Assembly: GCA_935421215.2 (NCBI GenBank)
Contig: OW285237.1
Location: forward strand, 21,674,604 to 21,738,603
Source: Melolontha melolontha
Taxonomy: Eukaryota; Arthropoda; Insecta; Coleoptera; Scarabaeidae
DNA length: 64,000 nt
Direction: 5' to 3'
Shown here: positions 9,400-21,700 of the stretch, one piece after another
Numbering within the stretch: position 1 is the first letter of the stretch
How the letters are laid out: every line of letters begins with the position of its first letter
Position numbers and translations under genes: made by a program
The notes under the pieces: generated by a model
Seen by the model: the letters and a program-made list of their open reading frames with translations, nothing else
What the model was told of the DNA's origin: nothing
Database searches by the model: none

Positions 9400-11522
9400 T
9401 GGCGGCTAGCGAATAAGCGCTGCAGTGCTGCAGAGCTCCCAAAAAATTGGCCGGGCGAACCTGTATTAGTTATAACTAGTTTTCTTTTACATAATTTTTC
9501 CGACATTTCTGATGTTTATAAAAGCGTAACATATTGTTATGAAAATTCTCCCACTGTATATCAAAAAATTTGCATATTTTTCTACATCATCCTGTAGAGG
9601 ACATCAAACCCTACAATTTGACACCTCAATCATCAAAATCCGACAAGTAGAAGCCGAGATATTCGCTTCCGAAATTCCAAATAATATTCAATAGGCGACC
9701 AGTGGAATAACCAACCTAATTCGCGCGATCGCTCACTTGTTCCTTATCTGGTCCACACGAGCGTGCGCTCAGAGCTCTGTCAAACACCCGCGCGCACCCC
9801 GCTACCCCCGCGGGTGTCTAAAACCAATGCGTCATTTTAGCAGGCCTGGTCGCTGCATTAAACGCAGCGAAATGCAGTGCATTTATTCCAGCGCGGAAGG
9901 CGATATGATTCGGTATACGATAGGTCCAACTCGCAACGGGCCATAGGCAACAATATACGTATGGAACGTAATGCGGTGTGGCAACGTGTGTACGATGCCT
10001 ATATTGAGTGACTTTCTTAAAATTTAAATTTATTTTGCAGAATTATTGATTTTTTTACTTTTATCTTTTAGAAAACGTTATTGTTTTTTTATTACTTAAA
10101 ATTACTTTATATGAAAAATAGTATACCATAAAAGTGTAAACAAAGACAGTATACATTGAAACGAATATTCATTCATTGTATTGTCATGAAATTGAATTTG
10201 TCAATCGTTGTTAAATTTGTTAGAATGAATAGATATTTATATTTATCGGAAAATACTAATACTTAAAGCAAACAAATAAGGTGTAGTGTTTTGTTATAGG
10301 AATGAGGAATGTATAATATCCATTTCTTCCTGCATATTGATTATGCAGCTGATGCTTTCGTAATATGCTCATATTTGTATTTCTACTATTATCATGATGT
10401 TATTATAATACAGATACCAAAATCTCACGTAATATTTCCATCAGCCTTTTATTAACAATAAACAAGTAAAGTACAACTTCGTAGGTCGACAAACGCTCCA
10501 GTCTTCATTATCACTGTATTATACATGAACTGTAGGCTTAGTTTTTCGTAGAAATTGAAGTACGTGTCTGTTCCTTTGTAAAATTATAATAAGGGCAGGG
10601 GTTAATTTTATTATGGCATTTTTAAAAATGCAGAGATCAGTTTTGCGACAGCATTCAGCTAATTACAATCTAAAATAAGCAACATTGTAACGTATTTTGG
10701 AATTGTGAATATCCGTAGGTAATAAAAAAAAGGAAGTATAGTTTAATTACAACTGTAGCTTCCTCCTGGTTTGAAGGAAGTCGGTATGTATCGACCGAAG
10801 TATAAGTTGAAATAATACAAATATGAGCATATTACGAAAGCATCAGCTACATAATCAATATGCAGGAAGAAATGGATATTATACATTCCTCATTCCTATA
10901 ACAAAACATTACACCTTATTTGTTTGCTTTAAGTATTAGTATTTTCCGATAAATATAAATATCTATTCATTCTAACAAATTTAACAACGATTGACAAATT
11001 CAATTTCATGACAATACAATTGAATGAATATTCGTTTCAATGTATACTGTCTTTGTTTACACTTTTATGGTATACTATTTTTCATATAAAGTAATTTTAA
11101 GTAATAAAAAAACAATAACGTTTTCTAAAAGATAAAAGTAAAAAAATCAATAATTCTGCTAATTTAATTTTTAAATTTTAAGAAAGTCACTCAATATAGG
11201 CATCGTACACACGTTGCCACACCGCATTACGTTCCATACGTATATTGTTGCCTATGGCCCGTTGCGAGTTGGACCTATCGGTATTTAATATTTTCGCGAC
11301 TATTTTTACGGTGCGGCGAGTTTAACGTAAAAACAATAATATTAGAGACTCTTATTTTTTTGTGTGACAATTGACAATCGTTCCAGAAATCCATTACTTC
11401 AGTGCGGAAGGCGAAGAAAGCACGATAAGATCGATGGGAGACAACCTCTTACTTCCCGTGCAAGGTACATTTTTTTGTAAAACTTGCAGAACACCTTAAA
11501 ATTTTTAGCACGAGCCGCCACT

Positions 11523-11523
<1 letters not shown>
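9397..11523. mobile_element. hAT-like non-autonomous element with nested foldback
   Basis: Ends CAGTGGCGGCTAG (9397) and, inverted, CAGTGGCGGCTCG (11523). Flanks ATATATAT and AGATATAT (7 of 8) fit an 8-bp hAT duplication, although the site is a TA repeat so this is weak. No transposase frame is present. GC-rich segments lie at 9725-9920. The repeat GCGGAAGGCGA occurs near both inner borders (9893 and 11404). Confidence 0.65.
9920..11278. repeat. long foldback, 0.46-kb arms
   Basis: ATAGGTCCAACTCGCAACGG (9920) begins an arm that ends near 10382; the same sequence is found inverted at 10814-11278 with only a handful of differences. The loop is about 430 bp. CGGTAT occurs just outside both arms (9911 and 11279). 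No ORF in arms or loop. Confidence 0.9.

Positions 11524-11525
<2 letters not shown>

Positions 11526-11570
<45 letters not shown>
11526..11570. repeat. (TA)n microsatellite
   Basis: TA run following the hAT-like element; part of the tract into which it inserted. Confidence 0.9.
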
Positions 11571-11575
<5 letters not shown>

Positions 11576-11606
11576 TTGAAAAGAAATGATCGACCGTGAT
11601 ATATTA

Positions 11607-11905
11607 TCAAAAATTCTTTAAATTCGGGAAAGCGGTCAATTAAAAAACTCCTTTATTAAATTACCCTATATTTCGCAACACTTTGTCGCTTCTTCTGGGG
11701 TAAAAAATGTAGAGTTAAAAAATAATAAAATTGACGTACAAAATAATATACATATCTAATCATTTTTATTTTGTACGTCAATTTTATTATTTTTTAACTC
11801 TACATTTTTTACCCCAGAAGAAGCGACAAAGTGTTGCGAAATATAGGGTAATTTAATAAAGGAGTTTTTTAATTGACCGCTTTCCCGAATTTAAAGAATT
11901 TTTGA
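11607..11905. repeat. palindromic MITE-like hairpin, 0.14-kb arms
   Basis: Arm TCAAAAATTCTTTAAATTCG... (11607-11748) is repeated inverted at 11766-11905 almost perfectly with a loop of under 20 bases. It sits between two (TA)n tracts (11526-11570 and 11907-11969), suggesting insertion at TA. Confidence 0.9.
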
Positions 11906-11906
11906 T

Positions 11907-11969
<63 letters not shown>
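11907..11969. repeat. (TA)n microsatellite
   Basis: TA run with one CA interruption, directly after the hairpin. Confidence 0.9.
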
Positions 11970-11972
<3 letters not shown>

Positions 11973-12622
11973 AGACAGAGGAGAACGAGTCAGTCTGGCA
12001 AATCTAATCTGATCGATATAATACATGTGAAATCGTAACTTGTAATGTAATTGTTATGTATTTATTAAATGTTATTTTATATTGTTCTCGAGTGTATTAT
12101 TTATTTTACCAATGGCCTCTGACGAGTCCGCCTCGGAAGCGAAGCTACAACGAGGACCAGGGCGCATCACAGTACGACATGAACCGAGAGTAACTATGAA
12201 CCTACCGAATTTCTAGCTCTTCCACGACACTGTAACCTGAATGGTGGTCTCTAACAATGAATGAAGTTTGGAATAAAACATTTTTTTACTAATGAAGCAT
12301 GGTTTCCTCTGAAATCGTAAAAAACAATGTTTTTTTTATTTCGTAATTTGTGTTGCGTCTGGATATGATAGGAAAAAATATAAATCATGTTTAAAAACAC
12401 AATAACATATTTTGTCAATATCACCATATCACAATATCAAAATTCAAACCCCAGCGAGCAAATTTAAATTTGTAAATTACTGTTATTAGTTCTGATTGTC
12501 AATATGCAAATAAAATTAAAAAAATGAATCTAAAAATGAACCAATTTCATTTTTAACCGCTTATCTGACTTGGTATATTATAAAAGAAATATTATAAAAG
12601 AATATTATAAAACAAGGCCTAC
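11970..12622. other. unassigned stretch, probably intron of DNAJC11
   Basis: The region lies beyond the last DNAJC11 exon I could find. I searched it by eye on the minus strand for the conserved C-terminal block of the family (PGFYDPC-like) and did not see it. A short segment near 11972-12230 (ending AATGGCCTCTGACGAG...) could be a retrotransposon remnant; not supported further. Confidence 0.4.
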
Positions 12623-12732
12623 CTTTGATAATTCATGTAAAACCAATTTACTATCTTTAACTAAACATTGTAAAGGTATAGTAACTTCTATCACTTCATC
12701 TGTATTTTGATCAGTTTGAGAGTCGCCTGATG
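12623..12732 (-). CDS. DNAJC11: DNAJC11 exon 10
   Basis: Encodes ASGDSQTDQNTDEVIEVTIP, then LQCLVKDSKLVLHELSK. VPLQCLVKDSKLIL is the near-invariant C-terminal block of the family. Donor GTAGGC at 12622, so at least one more exon is expected downstream. Confidence 0.9.
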
Positions 12733-15700
12733 CTAAAAACTTTGTTATCAACAATTTCATTTTTTCCAGATTAGTAGGGAAAACGCATACCCGATATTAT
12801 TTTTCCGTACAACGCCTTAATGATAATTAAGCCCTTCTTCGACTCTTCTTCTTCAAGTATTCTACTGTAAGTCGCTCTCATTAAATCCATAGCTGCCTCA
12901 GCTTCTTTTTTCTTCTGCATTAATTTAGTTTTGTTGGTTTGTTTCTGTTTTTCAATATGTTTTGCGTGTTGTTCTTTCAGGAATGGTTCCACGAAACCTT
13001 TCTTAACAATTATATAGACAACTACAGGCACCACGGTAGCGTAAAATATAGGAGCCGGTAAGATTTCTTCGCACAGGTGTATTGGAAATGAGTAAACTTG
13101 ATTCGCTCGCGTTAATCTGTTGAATAAAATAAGATTTTTTTAAGGTAATTAGAATAATTAACATCACACTAAAAAAATTGCATATAAAAGTTAATGTGAC
13201 GTGGAGAGAAATTTAATTTTCCCCATTAGAACACATTTCAAGGGTATCGTAATATAAATTTAAGCATTATTTACAAATTTCTCATTGTTAAAGTTTGAGT
13301 TAATCCCAAATAAGAGGGTTGCCAAGACAGTCTAGTACTTGCAAGTGATACCCGCGTTTCAACTGTCATAATTAATAAAATTTGGCAATTCTAACCAATA
13401 ATTCAGTTTACCAAAGAAATGTAGTGTGTACATCAATAGAGCAAGCATTAGGTATTTGTTACAAATGAAACACATATCATATCTGTACACATGGACATAC
13501 ACCTCGTATTTTCCAACGTTTACTTCAGCCAAAGACACGTGTTTCTGTCTTACAGACGTCATCAGTTCAACTAATCAAGCGAAGTTTAATGGCCGGCCCT
13601 TCGAAAATAGCAAATTTTGTGGCACCAGATAAACTCGTAACATCTGACGGACAAACGAGACTACGTCCGATAATAGCGATTTTCTCTCCTTCCTTGGATA
13701 CCATCCGGGATCAGCATGAGTACGTTATCGCTTGTACGTCCCCCGTGTAACGTATATTCACTCATACAAGTAGCCACAAAACGCGGTGGCGCCCTATTTA
13801 AATATTGTTAGTTCCAACGTTTCGTCAAGAATCGCAAGATCGTTTTCACTCGAGGTGTAGCCGTCGTACTGGTCTGCTGACTTGTATTTGTAAAAGCAAC
13901 CCGCCCACGTAAGGTAAGTCCAAGGAGGGCTATTGAATTTAAGTAAGATTTATAAAGACCAGTTTTCGCGAGTTTTGTTGTTTGCACGAGGCAGGTAGCA
14001 TGACGTTGTAAGGCACAAACACGTGTCTTTGGCTCAAGTAAATGTTGGAAAATACGAAGTATATATCTATGTGTACAGATACAGATATGTGTTTGCATAT
14101 TTGCTTCATTTGTAATAATTAGAGAACGGATACAATTTCCATAAAACGCAATCGGCAATTGGAATTGTGTATAACGTCGCACAGTACATCCCGGCGTAAT
14201 TCAATGAAGTATTTGTTTGGCTTACTCGGCCACCTGGTCTAGCAGCGATAACAATGGACAACTGAGCTATTGTATTCGGAGAATATAGTGTTTTTTAAAG
14301 TGTTTTCATGAGCGTAGATAGAAACGGGGTTTTTATAATGTATTTTATTTATTAGTTTATATTTCGTAAGATAAATAAAGTGCTGTGAGTAAGTTTCTTG
14401 TTTTCATAGTTTTAACTGTTAATTACATCGTAATTTTTGTGATAGATCTGTTTAATATCGTTTGATTGAATTTCTTTCTACCAATTATTTCGACGTAAGT
14501 GTGCATTGAATTTCGTTCAGTTTCAATAACTTACGCACACATTTTTAGTTTTCATTTATTTAGATCTAGAGCATTGTTTAAGTTACTTTTTCAGACATGA
14601 TATGGAAGAATGTCGAGAACGGCATTGTAAAACAATGGCGAGTTGGATTGACGGTCATACTGATTGTATGTCCATTGTCAGTGATTCCGAAATTTATTAC
14701 AAAATCCGTAAAATATCGTCAAAAATTCGTCACTTAGGATCGCAAACACATCTGAACTCTGTAAAACTTTTATGGCGGCTAATATTCCATTAAATCAACT
14801 TAGCAATCCCACTTTAAAAATATTTCTTCAAAAATATACTGGTCGAAATGTTCCTGATGAATCAACTTTACGCAAATATTTTGTTTCTAGGTGCTATACG
14901 AGAACAGTAGAACGCATTAGAAGCCATCTTTTAAATCAATACATATGGATAAGCGCCGACGAAACGGTGGATATGTTAGGACGCTGTGTGGTAAATGTTG
15001 TAGCTGGTGTACTACATCCAACTATTCCCTATAACTCATATGTAATAGCAACAAGTGTTATAAATAGAGTTGATGCGGAAACAGTTGCTGAAACCATTAA
15101 GGAGAATATGCAAAAAATGCTTCATTCGGACGCCACGTACAAAGAAAAAATACTTTTATTTGTCAGTGATAGTGCTGCGTATATGTTAAAAACAGGCAGA
15201 CTATTGAAGAAAACATATCCTAATATGCTGCATATTACTTGTGTAGCACATGCTCTCCACAGAATCTGTGAATATATCAGAGACACTTTTCCGGAAGTTG
15301 ATAGACTTGTATCAGCTTTTAAAAAAGTTTTCAGAAAAGCACCATTGAGAGTAGCTCTTTTCAGGGAAAAATTTCCATCTCTGTCACTGCCTCCCACTCC
15401 AGTAATAACTAGATGGGGAACATGGCTGGAAGCTACTAGTTATTATGCTGAGAACTTCGATAGTCTAAAACATTTCGTAACACTGCTAAAGGAGGATTTT
15501 AGAAGTATGGGTGAGTGCAAGGAGCTCACACAAATCCCAAATTTAACAAATCAGTTGTACTTTCTTCACGAACACTTTGGAAAATTGCCAAAACTAATCA
15601 CTTATTTTGAAAATCGAAATCTCAAATTAAATGACGGATTAACCACATTAGATGTGGCTGTTCATAATTTGAAAAGTATTCCAAGTGACTTCGGATGTGG

Positions 15701-18700
15701 CCTTCGGCAAAAGTTTGAAGCAATTCTTAATAGAAATCCAGATTTAATTACATTGCAGCAATTATGTATGGAGACAATTCCACAAAATCTAACTGCTAAA
15801 TACGCTGAAATAAAAGAATATTGCCAGTATGCACCTATAACCAGTTGCGATGTAGAAAGGACGTTTTCTATTTATAAGGATGTACTTAATTCAAAGAGAA
15901 CAAAATTGGCAGAAGAAAACCTTGAGAAACTATTGCTAGTCAATATTAATACTCCTTTACTCAACTTGAACGACAAAATGAACAAATAAATATGTTCCAA
16001 TTATAGAAATAAAATTAAAAACTTTAAAAATACAACTTTTCAACAAATAAATATGTACTTCGTAATTTTATAGATCACCACCCGTTCGTTTTCCAATTAT
16101 ATAAATAAAATTATATATATTTTAGAAATACAGCCTTTTGCCAGTACTGCACTGGGCTTTGCGTCACGTGGTAAGCGTGTCCGTTCTCTAGTAATAATTC
16201 AGTTGACACATCGTACTTAAGTGAACTAATTTTGTTTTTTGTAAAAATTTTTCATCCACACTTTATGATTTCAAACCGAAAACAACACATCGATTGACTT
16301 TATTTTGCATTTTAGGATGGAGCACCATCCAAGAGTAGTGTTTACAGTTGGTTAGCCGAATTTCAACGCGGATGCACCACTCTGGGGCGGCGAATTTCGT
16401 AAGGATCGTACGTCAATGTCTGTTGTTGCCACTAATGTTGATATTGTGTGTGAAATGCTTAAACGAGATCAACATGCCACGTATTCTCAGATTGAGGCAT
16501 CTTTGGACATTAGCTCGAAAGCAATACACATGATTTTGCATCGCACGGAAGCTTTGAGATCGTTGGATTTCACACACTTTGATAGAAGCTGAAATATTCT
16601 TGCTGGTAACGAAACTTATTAGTACGTTCCTGAAGGTAAACAACAATATAGAGTATGGGACCTTTCTCAGCCCGCGAAAACTTACAAAAATTGTTTGTTC
16701 ACGTAGTGCTGCGGTGTGAAACGAATGATCGCTTGTTTCTTCAGTCTTACTCGAGAGGTGACAACCGTGAATTTAGCGAAATTTAGTTACAAAATTGCGA
16801 ACACTGGTTTGCTTAATCAAGTTCACAGTGAAAAAAATGCTTCACAAGCTGGATTTCCAGAAATATCCCCACCAGCTATCTTAGGGGTAGCTCTTTATAA
16901 ATCTGGACCTGGCAAAACTAGTATTGCTAGACGCCTTCGTAAAGTTTAACATTTTTGACAGAATACGTACTCAGAACATTTGTCATACAGACGCTATTTG
17001 GATTGTTTTTAGTGACTTGAAAATTTCATTTCAGAAAAAAAAAAATAGGATTAACTCGTGAATACTTTCGTGCTATGATTTACAACGACTTTCGTCAGCG
17101 TATGAAAAATGGAAAAATGTAAATTATACAGAATATGAATCCAAAATATTTTCCTCAAATTATCTCGCAGGCGCGAGAAAAAAAAATGACAAAGATATTT
17201 ATAAAATATTTGTCCCGTTATTGCACTCTCGCTTGGACGCGTTTACTTGTATTACAGTATTTTACATCTTGTATAGAAGTATGTCGCAATTAAGTATTAG
17301 GTACAAAAAAGCTGATTGTTCAATATCCTCCAAACTATGGGCTGACTTTTGTTTAAGGTAGAGGAAATTATTCTGGTGCTTGTAGTAGGATGTTCCTCAA
17401 TTTCATTTAGCACCATTTGTTCCACTTGTAAAGTTCTAACTGTACGTGAGTGCCCACTATCAGCCGTATGTTTTTTAAAACTTCCCATTTCACTAAGACG
17501 TTGATGAAGACGGGGAAATATTGAATGATGCGGGATGACACGGTTTGGGTATCGTTCTTCATAACGACGTCTAGCTGCACGTGGATTACCATTGATAAGA
17601 CCGTAAACAAAGTGCAAATCGCACAATTCAGCATTTGTGTAATTCATTTTAGAAAACTTTGACACGATAATATTAAAATGACAAATAAATATTTCCCCAT
17701 CGAAACGAATGTGACGTTGTTGCAGCATTTGAGACAATTCGAAACACCCCCGGTATTCTTGAACGCACTCACCAATCAATGCAACGGAGAATAGAAGTTT
17801 GCATTTCAGTTGAAGGCGGTCATTTCCAACAATTTTTACAAGTTAATTTTATTGTATTGGTACGTTTTATTGTATGAACCTTTAATTTACTAATAGGCAT
17901 CCCGTAACTTTAAAACTAAGCTGTTTAATACATACATTCATATGAACGTTTATGATCATAGTAACCCTAGGAATTAACCCATAAAATTTGTGGCATATAT
18001 ATTTAAAATCACCCCGTATAACCGATCTTATCCTATTTGATTATACTGAAAACGCGCACGCCTCTGGTGCGCCGACCATTAGTATGGTATGGGCTCCTGG
18101 CATTAGTATGACAAGCGTACTTAAGATATTGCATGAACATATAGCCGTGAAAAAGATTTGTTCGCGTTAGTTCACGCATTATTTGACAATCGCTCAAAAA
18201 AAGTCTCGTGTTGATTGGTACAAAGCTATGCTCAAAAAATACAGTCGTGGTGCGTCAGAAGCCGTATACGAATTTTGGCTCTATGCGAATGAGCGCGAAA
18301 GCAACCAGCAGTCGACGGTGTGGATATTCCAAGATGAGCCAAATCCAACAAAAGTTGTTTACGCAAGAAGCACTTCGAAGCAGATGGTCGCTTGTTTTTG
18401 AGAAAAAATTAACATTTGGCTAAAATGTCACCAAAGAATAGTAGAACGGTCAATTCGGAATGCTACACAACTATTTGTTTGCCAGAAGTCTATGGAGAAA
18501 TAAGAAAAAACAACCACCGACACAGGATCAATAAGAGCTCTCACACAAACAACTCAATATTTGACCGGTCAAAACATTGAATTGATGAGTCATTCGCCGT
18601 ACAACTCTGATTTGGCATCCAATGAGTTCTTTTTGTTCCCCTAAGTGATGAATGAACGTTTTTCGACGCCAGAGGAAACGGTTGATGCGTTCAAAATACA

Positions 18701-21700
18701 TGTTTTGGATATACCTCAATGGGAATGGAAAAAGTACTGTAAAAATTGGTTCAAACGTTGCAAAAGTGCGCCGATTATCACGAGGAATATTTAAAAAAAC
18801 AGTAAAACTATTTTAAATGATAAATATTCCGGATACATAAATAGCAATCCCCGTATAGACATGTATAAATTCTACTTACCGTATTTTTAATTTGACCCCG
18901 GTCGGCATACCAACTGCGACAGCTGCCGAAAGATTACTATGCTTTGAAACCCTTTTCTCCACGCCATATTCCACTATTCCGCCAAAAGTTCCACCTCTAT
19001 TCACGCAAATGAAATATATTGTTAATCGTTTCATATCAAGTAAAAATATATTTGACTAAACTTACTTGATTGCTAATCTCAACTTGAGCTCTTGATTGAG
19101 AAGTTTTTTCGTGTAACTTACAGAAATATAAGAATGTGGAAGACCAACCTGAATCGATAAATTGTATTGTGCTGATTCTATATATTAACATACAAAAAAA
19201 AGGAGCAATATATTACTAAAATTATTTATGATTACAAATTAGAGTTACTTTAATACCTGTATCTCTAATTACTGATGTCGAAATCATAGATCTAATACCT
19301 CCATGATAGGTTAAGTACCCTACTGAATGCTTATCGATTTGCATAGCAAGCGCTAAAACGTAAATTGATAGTACATAATAAACAGTAAATTAGATATACT
19401 CGTACTTCATTAACAGAAATAATTTGAAAATGTATTTAAATTTAAATTTTCAACTGTATTTAAATTACACACAATCTAATCATAAATGTTGCACAATTGT
19501 ACGAAATACCATAATTAGTTGCAATGTCACACAGTTGTATGAAATTCTACATCGGAGAGTTTTATAACAACACAATCGTATTGTCAGCAATACATAATAC
19601 TGTTAGATTTATTTTACCTGATAGTTTTTACTGCCCTGTAGATTAAATACATTTAAAATTTAGTTCTTTATATTCGTTATTTTTAGATTCCTGAGCCACT
19701 TAGAATTGATTGTGTGGACTGAAGTTAGACCCCGCTTGGTGCGGCGCGAATTTTAAAGGAGAGAGTCTTCGGCCACTTCTGTTTGGACGACCAGTGAGTA
19801 AAGTTGTATATATCTTGCTGTACTCCGATAATCGAAATGTTTCACGTCTGTCCTAAGTGTTTTGGAAATTAATGCAAATACTGATTCGACTAGGGCATAG
19901 TGAGAAAAGTTTTTAAAAGAAAGCTCATTATCGTATCGAATAATTGGACGTCTTTTGTTTTGAAACAAACAGACATAAGTTGCAATGTCAGACGATGGGA
20001 TGGCAGGATCGCCATGTAATATCTGACCATCTAACTAAAGGCAGGATCGCCATGTGATGTCACCTGGTCCTGGAGGTAACATTGTTGACGAGGCAGTTCC
20101 ATTTCTACAGCAGGTTTAAAAGAGACAAATAAGCATCGGAACAGTTAAATAATAACATATAATTCAGGCCGAATTATTTGCAGTCGCTGCCTGCGCCGAG
20201 GAAATTCGGGAAGCCGGCTGCGCAAATAAAAAAATTAACATGTCTGATAGTCAGGCGGCTATTAAAACCATTATGAACCCATCTACCAGGTCTAAGCTGG
20301 TGAAATATTGTAAACAGGTCCTCAATAAACTGGCACAAGATAATATAGTGTCGCTGATATGGGTGCCAGGACATGAGGGAATTAAAGGCAATGAGATAAA
20401 AATAAATGGAGGTTAACGGAAGGTCAACTCCATACCAAAACACTACTAAGGGAGCTGGACGGAAAGTTTTCAGCCAACCTAATTCGTAGTAACAAAAAAG
20501 AAATTAAAATAATTACCGGGTTAATAACCGGACATTGTCCTTTAAGGAAGTATTTGTACAGCATGGGCGTGGTTACCGAGCCCTGGTGTAGAAGATGTGA
20601 AAAACAGGAGGAAACTAGCCTTCATCTAATATGCACGTGTGAGGAACTGAAGGAACTCAGACAGACGGGAGAGATCTATTGGATCCTTCGAGTGTACTCA
20701 AACTTCCCCTGAGGAGGATAGTGGCTTTTATCGAGGACACAAGACTAACAGAGTGGAACTGAGAGTTCTATTGGGGGTAGTACAAAGAGCAGTGTGCTCA
20801 AGTGCCTGGACGAGCTGGCGTCCAACCCAAAACAGAAGAAGAACATATAATTCAATAACGATAACAACGATAACAACAGTAAATACTATATTATAAATGA
20901 GGTACTAGACTTGTATGCACTCTGGCTTTGCAGTGACTCTGCCTCTGACTGTAGACCTCTCAGAGACCTCTCAGTGTCTCGTTATATACCATAAGAGTAT
21001 GTCCCCTTAGCCTAGTGACCTGGTTACAAGATGATAACAATGTGGTGGCCGAAGATCGTAACTTTAACAAGGTCATGTTGATGAAATGGATATTGTGAAC
21101 ACATGACCTGGTTTAGTTATCACACGAGCTTTTCTTTTATGTATCCATACGTAGAAATCTAAAATATTTCGCATACGAGAAGACAAACCGATAACCAAGT
21201 ATTCAATGTGCTAGAGAGAGAAGACCACCTGGTTCTTGCCGACAATCTATGTCAAGACCACCGTTTTTATGGACCATCTGTGCGTCTTGCAGCTGTCTAG
21301 GTATTTCGTACAGGTTTTTTTTTAATGCAGTCAACTTGAAAATTATCGCCGATATTTTATTTGTTATAACTCCGTTTTCGTATTTTAATGCTAATCAAAA
21401 CGGCATTTAATGTTAGTTTGATTCGTAAATGTATATGGATTTCCGTTAAATTGCTTGATTCACGTAATTTATAAAAGAATTTATTATTTAATTATTGTTC
21501 ATTTGTCCAGATAATTAACGCTCATATAATTATTACTTGAACATTTATAAAAATTCACGTACATTTTTATCGTTATAAAAATTTATTCTTAAATAATTTT
21601 GTATTAAATGATCAAATTTAGTTGGTTAATTAATTGATTTCACACAATTACTAAGAGAACTACATAACTCTTCTTAAATTGTAATTTCTATTGAATTTTT

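Noticed and set aside
9242..9442. Frame encoding an Ile-Tyr repeat
   Set aside because: Translation of the (TA)n microsatellite.
12791..12800. Premature stop or frameshift in DNAJC11
   Set aside because: A 58-nt intron with good donor, branch-like and acceptor signals restores the frame into the conserved next block, so the gene need not be broken.
13808..14182. 124-codon minus-strand frame
   Set aside because: It spans the border of a foldback arm and a hAT terminus and has no recognisable motif.
20174..20443. 89-codon minus-strand frame
   Set aside because: Antisense to the RNase H frame of the non-LTR element.
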